This document shows, piece after piece, positions 30,053 through 39,292 of a stretch of DNA of 64,000 nucleotides. The notes under the pieces were generated by a model. That model saw only the letters and a program-made list of their open reading frames with translations. It made no database searches and had not been told where the DNA came from. The translations under genes were made by a program, and so were the position numbers. This stretch comes from Wolbachia endosymbiont of Spodoptera picta. GTDB lineage: Bacteria > Pseudomonadota > Alphaproteobacteria > Rickettsiales > Anaplasmataceae. The DNA is taken from NCBI RefSeq assembly GCF_018141665.1, contig NZ_CP067976.1:992001-1056000 (forward strand), written 5' to 3'. The stretch's first letter is position 1; every line of letters starts with the position of its first letter.

Positions 30053-30414
30053 GTCAATCTGTAAATTCAGTACATCATTGGTGGATCCAGCGTGTTTCTG
30101 CGGTGATTTTGTTATTTTTATTTCCTTGGTTTATTTACTCATTTTCTTGCACATTTTATGTTGATGGCCCTCTATCTTTTAATGAAAAATTATTTCAGGC
30201 TATTAATCATCCACTAGAGCTTTTGTTTTTTGTTATACTGGTGTTTTGCATTTTTTGGCATGCAGTTCTTGGAATGCAGGTAGTGTGTGAAGATTATATA
30301 GACAGCGTACCTCTAAGGATTTTTACAATTACATGCATAAAATACTTATCAAGCATTACTTATATAGTCCTTGCTTTTACGACTTTTTTCTTTTATAGGC
30401 ATATTTTCTTGTAA
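30049..30414 (+). CDS. sdhD: succinate dehydrogenase membrane anchor subunit
   Basis: 121 residues with three membrane segments. WWIQRVSAVILLFLFPWF corresponds to the SdhD start (hhWw.qRvtAval.pl), and the haem/quinone helix reads FWHAVLGMQVVCEDYI (Hx..lG.qvviEDYv). Coupled to sdhC by a 4-bp overlap. Family and context agree. Confidence 0.93.
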   Translation: MSQSVNSVHHWWIQRVSAVILLFLFPWFIYSFSCTFYVDGPLSFNEKLFQAINHPLELLFFVILVFCIFWHAVLGMQVVCEDYIDSVPLRIFTITCIKYLSSITYIVLAFTTFFFYRHIFL

Positions 30415-30490
30415 AATTGTTAGTTTTGTGTTAATATATTATTAGTTTACTAATTTTATTATTGAACTATAGCGATTTTGGTTTGACAAC

Positions 30491-31735
30491 ATGTTCGGAG
30501 TGTTAAAAAAAGCAGTAACAGATTTTACACTTAAAGCAAAAGGTTTATTTGCTTCATCTGAATCTCAAGTTTATGTCAAGGATCTTAGAAAGGTAATGAC
30601 CTATACAGATGGAAGAAAATGCAAATATCCAAAGAATTACGATCAGATTGTAGAATCTGGGAAAGTTATAGAAAGTAAGAATAGTGATGGTGAGACTATA
30701 TATAAACTTTCATATGGCGAGAGAGATCGAAAGCGGTCAAGTTTTGAATTAACTTTTGTCAAGGAAACGGACGATAGGTCTTATTTTACTATTGACTTTT
30801 TAGTTAATCGGGAAAAAAACAAGGATGTTAAGCATTATGATGGCTACTATAAACCATTTGAGTTTTCAAAAATCGATCTTGAAAAACATATTCCAATTTT
30901 TGAAGCTAAAAAAACTAATGATCCTAAATATCCGTTTAAATTAACTCACTCTTCTGTGCTAATGAAAAAGGTAAAAAATGGAGAGGGTAAAGTTCAGGGA
31001 TTTGTTGATGAAAAGGGAAGAAATGGAGAATTACTATACACTAGTAATTATAAAAAATTAAGCACTAATTTTTCAGAAATTAGAGATCAAAATGGTAGTC
31101 TAGAGCTAGATAAAAGTCTGATATCTGTTCCTATTGTTTTTGTTGCGGGTTTAGCTAAGATTTGTGCTAGAATGCTGACTTTTATTCCTATGAAATTAGG
31201 AGAGAATTTGATAGCTAGAAAAAATCGAGTTGCAAAATCTTTTGGTTATCTTTTTTTCACTCCTGCAGTGGTAGTAAAAAATTTAGTAAATATGGGAGCT
31301 ACAATACTTAAGGTTCCAATTTTATTATTTGTAGAAAATGAGAAAAAGTATGGTGATGCTTATCTTACTATGTTGAAACACCAATTGAAAGAATGTTGGA
31401 AAGAGGCAAAAAGTGACTTTAATATTATTAAAGGTGAAGAAGGGCTAAAGCCGGAGCAGAAGGATCATAAGCCACTCAGTATAGTGGGTACATGGGATGA
31501 GCTTGATGCTAGAAGTCCAGGTATTGAAAGAGACTTGGAAAAGGCGCTGAATAAAAGTAGTGAAAGTATAGATAAATCCAGAGAACCAGGTGTTGGAGAA
31601 AGCTTAAAGGAGAAGCCGCAAAACAAAACTGATAAAAAAATAGCTGCAGCCGTTAATCAAAAAAGCAGCATTCCTCATATTGATAGAGAGATAGAAAGAA
31701 GACAAGACTCATCACGAAATGTAGGGATTCCATAA
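30491..31735 (+). CDS. unknown protein with a central hydrophobic region
   Basis: 414 residues, not recognised. The N-terminal ~200 residues are polar and beta-rich with many Lys/Asp/Tyr. Two hydrophobic stretches lie at about 210-234 (ISVPIVFVAGLAKICARML) and 251-281 (FGYLFFTPAVVVKNLVNMGA onward), which could be membrane-associated. The C-terminal ~100 residues are charged and low in complexity (KPEQKDHKPL, KSREPGVGES) and look disordered. There is no signal peptide. It is a single-gene unit between sdhD and the broken manC. The composition recalls lineage-specific proteins of intracellular bacteria, some of which are secreted effectors; this is inference. Confidence 0.65.
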   Translation: MFGVLKKAVTDFTLKAKGLFASSESQVYVKDLRKVMTYTDGRKCKYPKNYDQIVESGKVIESKNSDGETIYKLSYGERDRKRSSFELTFVKETDDRSYFTIDFLVNREKNKDVKHYDGYYKPFEFSKIDLEKHIPIFEAKKTNDPKYPFKLTHSSVLMKKVKNGEGKVQGFVDEKGRNGELLYTSNYKKLSTNFSEIRDQNGSLELDKSLISVPIVFVAGLAKICARMLTFIPMKLGENLIARKNRVAKSFGYLFFTPAVVVKNLVNMGATILKVPILLFVENEKKYGDAYLTMLKHQLKECWKEAKSDFNIIKGEEGLKPEQKDHKPLSIVGTWDELDARSPGIERDLEKALNKSSESIDKSREPGVGESLKEKPQNKTDKKIAAAVNQKSSIPHIDREIERRQDSSRNVGIP

Positions 31736-31853
31736 TGCTCGTAGTCAACCATCACTTTAAATTACTTTTTACTTTAATCATCTCACAATAAAAACTTGCA
31801 TGCATTTTGCCGTTAGTATAAGATATTAATCAAATAGTTAATATCTTAATTAA

Positions 31854-33153
31854 ATGCGCCCTGTAATACTGTGTGGTGGTAGTGGCAGCAGACTTTGGCT
31901 TCTATCTAAGCCAAAGCAATTTCAGAAAATATTTAGTCAGAATACTATGTTTCACAACACTTTGTTGAGGCTAAAAAGCGATTATATGCCACCCATCATT
32001 ACCACAAATATACAATATGAGTCATTATTGATGCAGGAATTACATGCATTACAGGAATGTAAAGTAGTTTTTGAACCAGTTAAAATTGGGACAGCGGCAG
32101 CAATACTAATTGCTGTGCTTCTCTGCGATAGGAACGAGACAATCTTAGTTCTTCCTTCAGACCATTTTATAGGTGATTTGAATAGTTTTTATGTTTCTAT
32201 TGAGAAAGCGTCTAAGCTAGCCTCTGAAACTGACTCTATAGTCACTTTTGGGGTAAAGCCTCATGAATTCAATTCTGAATACGGCTATATAAATGCAGTA
32301 TATGGTCAGAAAGAAAAATGTCATATAGTAAAAGATTTTACAGAAAAACCCGAGCGTAAGGTAAGTAACGATCATTATTGGAACTCTGGAATATTTGTGT
32401 TTAGAGCAAAACGCTATATATGAGATAAAAAAAATTGCTCCGACTCTCTATAATTTATGTTGTAAAAGTATGAAGCATTTTGTACCACGAGAGAGATTTC
32501 TGTATTTAGAACAGCAAAATTGTGCAGGAATGGGTGATACATCTATTGATCACCTAGTGATAGAAAAAGCAGAAAATATTGTAATGATAGAAGCCAATTT
32601 CGATTGGATGGATGTTGGCACTTGGGGTTCAGTTTTAGAGTTAAGTAAGAGATTTAATAAGAATTTTGAGTCGTTTCAAGCTGTAACCAACGGAAGAGAG
32701 CCAGTTTTGATGACAGAAAATGATGCAAAAAATTTACTAGGTAGAGTTTATAAACAGCCAAGTAAGAGCCTAATGTTGTTCATTAATAAAGTTAAGGAAG
32801 TAAAGCCAATAAGGAAAGAGATTAAGCCATGGGGATTTTATAGTGTAGTTTTAATGGGCAAGGATTTTCTTATAAAATATCTTTTTATAAATCCACTAAG
32901 CTGCACTTCTAAGCAATTTCACCACTATAGAGATGAGTACCATATAATACTATCAGGAGTTGGATATGTTAGTTTAGATGACAAAACATATGCTATAACG
33001 AAAAATCATGTAATAGAGATTCCAAGGAAGGTGTTTCATAAAATTGAGAATAAAAGTACAAGATTTCCTCTTGAGATAGTTGAGTTTCAGGTAGGAAAGT
33101 TTTTATCTGATAATGATATAGTAAGATTGGACGATATATATGGAAGGTCTTAA
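31854..33153 (+). pseudogene. manC: mannose-1-phosphate guanylyltransferase/mannose-6-phosphate isomerase, frameshifted
   Basis: Two overlapping frames make one ManC/AlgA-type enzyme of about 430 residues for GDP-mannose synthesis. The first (31854-32423) has the nucleotidyltransferase start PVILCGGSGSRLW with KPKQF, LVLPSDHFI and the segment FTEKPERK. The second (from about 32398 to 33153) has NFDWMDVGTWGSV and the C-terminal cupin isomerase with KPWGFYSVV, QFHHYRDEYHIILSGVG and IPRKVFHKI. The frames meet at an alternating TA run (about 32412-32420). Restoring one TA pair would give WNSGIFVFRAKRYIYEIKKI, as in intact relatives. So a single slippage event explains the break; a sequencing error is an alternative. 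Confidence 0.82.
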
Positions 33154-33178
33154 TATAGAATATTGAATATATTCTATA
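33154..33178 (+). other. AT-rich hairpin after manC
   Basis: TATAGAATAT (33154-33163) and ATATTCTATA (33169-33178) form a 10-bp stem with a 5-nt loop starting right at the end of manC. There is no T run after it, so a terminator role is uncertain. Confidence 0.35.
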
Positions 33179-33269
33179 AGCTTGCTAAATTTAGACAACC
33201 TAATTTGAGGTAAAGGAAAAATTACAGTTATATGAAGCATAAAAAGTATGATATTTAAATCTTAGTATA

Positions 33270-34499
33270 ATGTCTATTGCCTTTGAATTTACTATGGCTA
33301 TTCGCTATTTGCGAGCAAAGAATTCTAGATTTTGCTCTATAATGGCCTTGTTTTCTATTATTGGTATTGCTCTTGGAGTTGCAACGCTAATAGTAGTAAT
33401 GTCTGTAATGAATGGGTTCAGAGCAAAGCTGCTCGACTCTGTACTTGGCATTAATGGCCATATTAATGTTTACTTTGATAGAAGCATAAATTCAGATTAC
33501 CACGTAGTGTTAAAATCTATTGAGAAAATCCCAGGTGTATTAAAAGCTACTTCTATGACCAATGATCAAGTGATCGTTGCAGCAAATGGTGGAATTGTGG
33601 GTAGCGTAGTCCGTGGTGTGTCAACTAAAGACTTACTTAATAATACTACCGTTAAGAATAATGTAATTATGGGTAACGTGGAAAAATTCGATGAAGGTAT
33701 CATAATAGGGGCAAGATTAGCAGAAGCTTTGAATATTGATTATGGTGATAACATTATGCTTATATCACCTGAAGGATTTGACGCATTGTCTGGTGAAATA
33801 CCAAAAATGAAAGAATATAAAGTTGTAGCAATATTTGATATGGGTATGTTTGAGTATGATAATACTTTGGTGTATATGCCCATAAAGTCAGCTCAAGCTT
33901 TTTTTAATTATAAAGATAATGTGAGAAGTATAGAAGTGTTTGTAGATGATATTGCTATGGCTAATAAGCTAGCAAACGTTATAGCAAAAGAAACAGGAAT
34001 GAGAGCTGAAAGTTGGCAATCTCAGCAAAGCCATTATGTTAATGCTTTAAAGACTGAAAGAAATGTGATGTTTTTAATTCTCACTTTAATTATAGTTGTA
34101 GCAGCATTCAATATTGTTTCAAGTTTGATGATGATAGTGCAAGAAAAGAAATCTGCAATTGCAATTATGCGTACATTTGGTGCAACAAGCGGAAGCATTA
34201 TGCGCATATTTTGTGCTTGTGGATTGCTCATTGGTTTTACAGGAACTTGTCTTGGCTCTATTATAGGGGTTGTTTTTTCTCTCAATATTGAAAATATTAG
34301 AGTGTTTTTAGAAAACATTACCAACATCAAGCTATTTGATCCTATGATATACTTTTTTTCAAGTTTGCCAGTGATATTAGTTTCTCAAGATGTAGTGAAC
34401 ATTTCTGCACTTGCATTGTTCTTGTCATTTTTAGCAACAATTCCTCCTGCATTGCAGGCAGCTGCACAAGACCCAGCGGAGATATTACGTTATGAATGA
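33270..34499 (+). CDS. lolC: lipoprotein-releasing ABC transporter permease LolC/LolE
   Basis: Inner-membrane permease that, with LolD, detaches lipoproteins for transfer to the outer membrane. 409 residues with one N-terminal membrane segment (about 23-46), a large periplasmic domain and three C-terminal membrane segments. Signatures: MAIRYLRAKNSRFCSIMALF (RYlRskr...FvSfia), VVMSVMNGFRAKLLDSVLG, and in the C-terminal FtsX domain NIVSSLMMIVQEKKSAIAIM and RTFGATSGSIMRIF. The last 8 bp overlap the next gene. Confidence 0.93.
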   Translation: MSIAFEFTMAIRYLRAKNSRFCSIMALFSIIGIALGVATLIVVMSVMNGFRAKLLDSVLGINGHINVYFDRSINSDYHVVLKSIEKIPGVLKATSMTNDQVIVAANGGIVGSVVRGVSTKDLLNNTTVKNNVIMGNVEKFDEGIIIGARLAEALNIDYGDNIMLISPEGFDALSGEIPKMKEYKVVAIFDMGMFEYDNTLVYMPIKSAQAFFNYKDNVRSIEVFVDDIAMANKLANVIAKETGMRAESWQSQQSHYVNALKTERNVMFLILTLIIVVAAFNIVSSLMMIVQEKKSAIAIMRTFGATSGSIMRIFCACGLLIGFTGTCLGSIIGVVFSLNIENIRVFLENITNIKLFDPMIYFFSSLPVILVSQDVVNISALALFLSFLATIPPALQAAAQDPAEILRYE

Positions 34500-35223
34500 T
34501 ACTCGAAAAAAATGCATAGGTTGGTTCTTAATTGTATTGTTATTTGCCAGCTATATTACAATAAATAACATAATATTTTTTAAAATAAATCAGCAAGAAA
34601 GTGAAGACAGTATAAGTGTTTTAACGGAAAAGATAGATGAACTTAGAATGTTGCTTGAAATTAATCAATCTAGGGTAGAAAAAAGGATATTTGACTTAAA
34701 GAGAAATCTTCACACTCAATGTGAGCAGGGTGATGGTAGTTTAAGGCATAAGAACCTCGCAAAGTTGCTGCTACTTGTGATTAAGATGAAGAATTCGTTA
34801 TTGCGAGGAGCCAAGTTTGATAATCATATAAATTCAATAAAGCCTTTGATATCAGAGCTTGACGATCCAGAAATAGAAAATGCAGTAAATGAATTGGAAA
34901 ATTTGAAAGAGGTAGATACTTTACGCGGGTTGAAATTGTCTTTTGAGAAGAACATGACTGTTATTAACTACAATAAAAGTAACTTGTTTAAAAAAATCAT
35001 TTCAAATTGGATAAAGATAGATGATCGTAGTGATCCACTCAGGTTAAAGCTTGCGGAAATTGAAGAATTAATAAGCGATAATGATTGGCAGAGCATAGCC
35101 ACCGCAATAAGTGACTTAACATACCCAGAATTCAAACCATGGCTTAATAAATTGAATGATTTTATTGTAGCTTTCAAGAATACTTCAATAATATATCGTC
35201 ACTTATTACAATACATCTCATGA
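34492..35223 (+). CDS. mitofilin/Mic60-like inner-membrane protein
   Basis: 243 residues: one N-terminal membrane anchor (about 10-30), a helical stretch that may be coiled coil (about 36-72: ISVLTEKIDELRMLLEINQS onward), and an all-helical domain. Direct similarity is weak, but the position between an inner-membrane gene and a hemY homologue (4-bp overlap with hemY), the topology and the C-terminal region (LKLAEIEELISDNDWQSIAT, then FKPWLNKLNDFI) fit the alphaproteobacterial mitofilin (COG4223) family, known to lie next to hemY. In free-living relatives it is much longer, so this is a reduced version. Assignment is mostly from context. Confidence 0.6.
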   Translation: MNDTRKKCIGWFLIVLLFASYITINNIIFFKINQQESEDSISVLTEKIDELRMLLEINQSRVEKRIFDLKRNLHTQCEQGDGSLRHKNLAKLLLLVIKMKNSLLRGAKFDNHINSIKPLISELDDPEIENAVNELENLKEVDTLRGLKLSFEKNMTVINYNKSNLFKKIISNWIKIDDRSDPLRLKLAEIEELISDNDWQSIATAISDLTYPEFKPWLNKLNDFIVAFKNTSIIYRHLLQYIS

Positions 35224-36440
35224 TTTATTTTATAATTTTTGCTTTTTCTTTTTTATTTGGCATATGGATCAAGGTAAGTGGTGAAGTAATAAAATTGGAA
35301 TTAGGCAATTACACTATAAGTATTGATCTATATTTCGTTATTCTTGCTTGCGTAGTCTTATTATTTTTATTGATTGCAGTTGCACGTTTTTGTTCTTCTA
35401 TTTCATCAACATTTGCTAACATAAAAAATAGAAGAAGAAGTAGGGAAGAATTGCTTCTCTTTGAAGCTTTCTTTAGCTTAGACTTAGGTAATATAGAGAA
35501 CACCAATAAGCTAATTAAAAATCTAAATGAAGAAAGTGATAAATTATCTTTAGTAAAGCTCTTTAATTCAGGTAAAACGGGAAATTACAGCTTTTTCAGC
35601 CATAATTTAACGAGTATTGCAAGTAAAAATCGCAACTTAGCTCTACTTCTGATCAATAAACTGATTATTTACCTAAAGCAAGAAAGGTTAGTCTTTCAAA
35701 AATTTATAGAATATTGCTCTAGTTCAATTAATGATAAAATTTTGTCTATTCCCTTTCAAATAGAGCATTGTATATTGCAAGAAGATTGGATAAATGCAAT
35801 TTCAAAGTTAAAGGAAGCTATCAAATTCAATATTTTTCTTCCCTTTGATCGTAAAAAGATGTTAGCGGTTTTTTATTGCGCTTTAGCAAAGCAATACGAA
35901 AGTAAAGGAAGTTTTTACAAAGCTATAGATTATTTAGCTAAAGCACAAAGTTATTATGCAACTTTTCAGCCCATCAATTATTTAAAGGCAGAATTATATA
36001 TCAAGCTTGAAAAAATCAGAAAAGCTTCTACAGTATTAGAGGAAGAGTATAGAGTAAATCCTACTCCTCAATCAGCTAGAATGTATATCAAGTTAAATAA
36101 TAAAGGCGCTGAAAGACTATATAACTTACGCCCTGATTATTATTTTAGTTATTGCTTGCTTGCTTTGTCTTCAATTAGCTTAGGGAAATATGATCTTGCA
36201 AGTCAGCATTTAGATATTGCTATGAAAAAAGCTAATTACATATCAATCTACCTTGTGATGGTACAGCTCAAGATTATGCTACAAGAGTATGATCAAGCAA
36301 TTTACTGGCTAAATAAGATGGACTCAGAAGCTGTGCCTGATCCAGATTGGAAATGTGTTGATTGTAATAAAGAGCTAAAGCAATGGGATTATAAGTGCTC
36401 AAGTTGCAATAGTCTTAATTGTATTTACCTTATATTATAA
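35220..36440 (+). CDS. hemY: HemY-like TPR membrane protein with C-terminal zinc ribbon
   Basis: 406 residues. Two N-terminal membrane segments (about 2-18 and 36-58) fit the HemY N-terminal domain found beside haem genes; helical TPR-type repeats follow (for example ALAKQYESKGSFYKAIDYLA, SSISLGKYDLASQHLDIAMK and MLQEYDQAIYWLNKM). The C-terminus is a small zinc ribbon with two CxxC pairs (WKCVDCNKEL and YKCSSCNSLN), as in alphaproteobacterial HemY, where PDPxWxC...C is usual. Despite its symbol the family is not protoporphyrinogen oxidase; its exact role is unclear. It overlaps the mitofilin-like gene by 4 bp. Confidence 0.82.
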   Translation: MIYFIIFAFSFLFGIWIKVSGEVIKLELGNYTISIDLYFVILACVVLLFLLIAVARFCSSISSTFANIKNRRRSREELLLFEAFFSLDLGNIENTNKLIKNLNEESDKLSLVKLFNSGKTGNYSFFSHNLTSIASKNRNLALLLINKLIIYLKQERLVFQKFIEYCSSSINDKILSIPFQIEHCILQEDWINAISKLKEAIKFNIFLPFDRKKMLAVFYCALAKQYESKGSFYKAIDYLAKAQSYYATFQPINYLKAELYIKLEKIRKASTVLEEEYRVNPTPQSARMYIKLNNKGAERLYNLRPDYYFSYCLLALSSISLGKYDLASQHLDIAMKKANYISIYLVMVQLKIMLQEYDQAIYWLNKMDSEAVPDPDWKCVDCNKELKQWDYKCSSCNSLNCIYLIL

Positions 36441-36606
36441 GACTCCATAAGGTGTGATACTTTTACATCGAGATTGCTTTAATATAATCTTTATCTCAAA
36501 ACAGTAAATCTGTGAGTTTCTTAGTTAGGTTTGACTCCAATGTCAAAAAAACTTGTTTTTAGACATTATCAGTTATATATTTTAATAAATTAGAATTATA
36601 TATAAA

Positions 36607-37479
36607 ATGAAGAGCTTAAAGGAATTATCCTTAAGAATTAAAAATATTAAGTCTGTGCAGAAAATCACGAAAATAATGCAAATGGTTTCTGCAGCAAAAT
36701 TATTACAAAGCCAAAAGAAATTATCAAATTCAAAATTGCATATATCTAAGCTGCATAGCATTATTTCTTCACTAGCGCTATCAGCGGATCAAGAGTTACT
36801 AGCAAGAATTCTAAATATCAATAATGAAGATTCTTTCCTAGTATTTATTATTGCATCTGATCGTGGTTTATGTGGCAGCTTCAACTCCTCTGTTGTTAAA
36901 TTCAGTCAGGAGCATATAAACAAATTAATTGCAAATGATAAGAAAGTAGACATTGTTTTTTTTGGTAAGAAAGCTTTTGAGACAGGCAAAAATAGATTTA
37001 ATTCTAAAAATATCTTGAAGGTTGAAAATAGTAAGGGAATCACACTAAAGCGTGTGGAAGCCTTGGTTAGTGATATAGATCTAAGTAAATACAATAAAGT
37101 TAAGGTTTTTTACAATAAATTCTATAATACCTTCATGCAAAAGCCAATATTAGAAACAATAAAACCATGGAGTAAAGACTCATTATTAATTGATAATTCT
37201 GTAGTTAGTCCTCTAACAGATTACAGCTATGAGTATGAACCACAAAATATTGAGTTTATTTTAAAATCTTTGACTCAAGATTATGTTACAGCTGCTCTTT
37301 ATTCTGCTTTACTTGAAAGTGCAGCAAGTGAAAATAGTGCTAGGATGGTTGCTATGGAATCAGCAAACAGAAATACAAAAGAAATGCTAAATAAACTAGC
37401 ATTACTTTATAATCGTTCTCGTCAAGCAGCAATTACAACTGATTTGATTGAAGTTATAGGTGGTGCAGAATCTTTATAG
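36607..37479 (+). CDS. atpG: ATP synthase F1 subunit gamma
   Basis: Rotor shaft of F1. 290 residues, normal length. The N-terminal coil [20 protein letters not shown] is the gamma signature, [13 protein letters not shown] is the central motif and the C-terminal coil ends [20 protein letters not shown] with [19 protein letters not shown]. Other F1 genes are not adjacent, which is the split-operon pattern of Rickettsiales. Confidence 0.96.
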   Translation: MKSLKELSLRIKNIKSVQKITKIMQMVSAAKLLQSQKKLSNSKLHISKLHSIISSLALSADQELLARILNINNEDSFLVFIIASDRGLCGSFNSSVVKFSQEHINKLIANDKKVDIVFFGKKAFETGKNRFNSKNILKVENSKGITLKRVEALVSDIDLSKYNKVKVFYNKFYNTFMQKPILETIKPWSKDSLLIDNSVVSPLTDYSYEYEPQNIEFILKSLTQDYVTAALYSALLESAASENSARMVAMESANRNTKEMLNKLALLYNRSRQAAITTDLIEVIGGAESL

Positions 37480-37497
37480 AAACTCAAGGAATGAAAA

Positions 37498-38832
37498 ATG
37501 AATATATTAAATATTGCAGCAGATATCACTAAACTAATAAAAAAGCAGAATCAAGACGCAGAAGTTACAATATATGAAACTAATAAGACCTCGGTTTCTC
37601 AGCGTCTATCAAAAATTGAACAAATATTACAATCTAAAAACTGTACTGTCGGAATTAGAGCTATAGCAGGTAAGAACAAAGCTGCGTATATTTCCACAAA
37701 CGATTTGAATAATCTTAGTAGTGCAGTGAGCCAAGTGGTGGAAATGGCAAAGAATGCCCAGGAAGATCCTTATATTAGTTTTGCTGTAGATGGCAGTAAT
37801 TATATCTCTTCTGCAGATTTAAATATCTCAGATAATAATGTTGTAACAATTAATAAATTAAAAGAAATTACTGAAGCTACAGAAAATTCAGCTCTTGCAC
37901 ATAAAAATATTATTAATTCCGAAGGAGCTTCATCTTCACATACTTCAGTAAATACAGTATTATCAACCGTTTCTGGTTTTGTTGGTTCATTTAGTAAGTC
38001 AACTTTTGTTAATCAGGTTTCTGTTGTTGCTGGAGAAAAGAGTGAAATGAAAATAGGCTACGATTACGATGTAGCATGCAACTTCAGTGATTTAAAAACA
38101 CCGGAGTCAATAGGGAAAGAAGCAGCAAAAAGAGCAATAGATCAATTGGATTCATGTACAATCAGGACAGGCAAATTTCCGGTTGTTTTTGAAAAAAGAG
38201 CAGCAAAAGAGCTAGTAAAGAGCTTTGCTTCTGCCATAAATGGTAGCAATATTGTAAATAATAGCTCTTTTTTGAGAAATAGTTTAAATACTCAAATTTT
38301 TAATACTGAGATTAGCATTATTGATGACCCATTGTTACCAAGGGGTATAACATCAAGACCGTTTGACGGGGAAGGAATAATGAGCAGAAGAAATGAATTT
38401 GTAAAAAATGGAGTACTGCAAAACTGGATTTTAGATCTATATTCGGCTAGGAAATTAAACTTGGAAACGACCGCAAATGCAACTCGTGCAAGTAATGCTG
38501 CAATTATTCCTTCAGCTAGTAATTTCTATTTCAAAAATGGTAATAGATCGTTTAAGGAATTAATTGAGGAAGTAAAAGAAGGAATATATGTAACTGATTT
38601 ATTTGGTTTTGGTGTTAATTTAATCAATGGCGATTATAGTCAAGGTGCATGCGGATTTTTTATAGAAAATGGTAAAATAACGTATCCAATACACGAGATC
38701 ACTGTTGCCGACAATTTGAAAAATATGTTTAGCAATTTAGTTGTTGCAAATGACCTAACTTTCTGTGGGCAGTTTAATTTACCAACGATTAAAGTTAGCG
38801 AAATGACAGTAGCAGGTTCACTTAGTGATTAA
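37498..38832 (+). CDS. pmbA: TldD/PmbA family protein, PmbA (TldE) type
   Basis: 444 residues. Partner of TldD in the heterodimeric metalloprotease that processes small peptides and unfolded proteins. Seen: the N-terminal EVTIYETNKTSVSQRLSKIE with the middle IGYDYDVACNF and the C-terminal DPLLPRGITSRPFDGEGIMS and LINGDYSQGACGFFIENG, all typical of PmbA. The zinc motif HExxH of TldD is absent, as expected for this subunit. It follows atpG by 18 bp on the same strand. Confidence 0.93.
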   Translation: MNILNIAADITKLIKKQNQDAEVTIYETNKTSVSQRLSKIEQILQSKNCTVGIRAIAGKNKAAYISTNDLNNLSSAVSQVVEMAKNAQEDPYISFAVDGSNYISSADLNISDNNVVTINKLKEITEATENSALAHKNIINSEGASSSHTSVNTVLSTVSGFVGSFSKSTFVNQVSVVAGEKSEMKIGYDYDVACNFSDLKTPESIGKEAAKRAIDQLDSCTIRTGKFPVVFEKRAAKELVKSFASAINGSNIVNNSSFLRNSLNTQIFNTEISIIDDPLLPRGITSRPFDGEGIMSRRNEFVKNGVLQNWILDLYSARKLNLETTANATRASNAAIIPSASNFYFKNGNRSFKELIEEVKEGIYVTDLFGFGVNLINGDYSQGACGFFIENGKITYPIHEITVADNLKNMFSNLVVANDLTFCGQFNLPTIKVSEMTVAGSLSD

Positions 38833-39006
38833 AAATTTTAGTTGCATTAAGTACAATAATTGTGTACTATTACTATGTAATGTTAAGAATAGACTATGGA
38901 GTATAGAAGTTTAGTTGCAGTAACTAAGCTTAAAGCATTCTAAATCGTAATTTCAAAGTTTTTCATCACATTAATAATATTAGTTAGTAGTTTAGGAGTT
39001 ATCCAT

Positions 39007-39258
39007 ATGGAATTTGGTAATATAAAATGGTTTAATGTTGAAAAAGGCTATGGTTTCATCAAGCCAGAAGGTAAAGGTGAGGACGTTTTTGTACATGTTA
39101 GTACATTAGAACGTTCAGGAATAAGACCTGATGCACTTCGAGGAGAGGATAAAAAGAAAGGAATGAAAGGGGAAAGAGTAAGTTATGAGCTTAAAGAGGA
39201 GCGTGGTAGGAACGGGGAAGATAAAAAGTCTGCAATAAATTTAAGATTAGAAGATTAG
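39007..39258 (+). CDS. cspA: cold shock protein (CspA family)
   Basis: 83-residue single-stranded nucleic-acid-binding protein. The OB-fold motifs KGYGFIKPE (RNP1) and DVFVHVS (RNP2) are intact, and GNIKWFNVEKGYG is the standard start. The C-terminal part is more charged than in Escherichia coli CspA. A good ribosome-binding site (AGGAG) lies 9 bp upstream of the start, after a long AT-rich leader. It lies just ahead of a DEAD-box helicase, a pairing that makes sense for RNA unwinding. Confidence 0.95.
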   Translation: MEFGNIKWFNVEKGYGFIKPEGKGEDVFVHVSTLERSGIRPDALRGEDKKKGMKGERVSYELKEERGRNGEDKKSAINLRLED

Positions 39259-39292
39259 TCTATCGTGAAGCTTTTTAATAGGGTAATGTATT

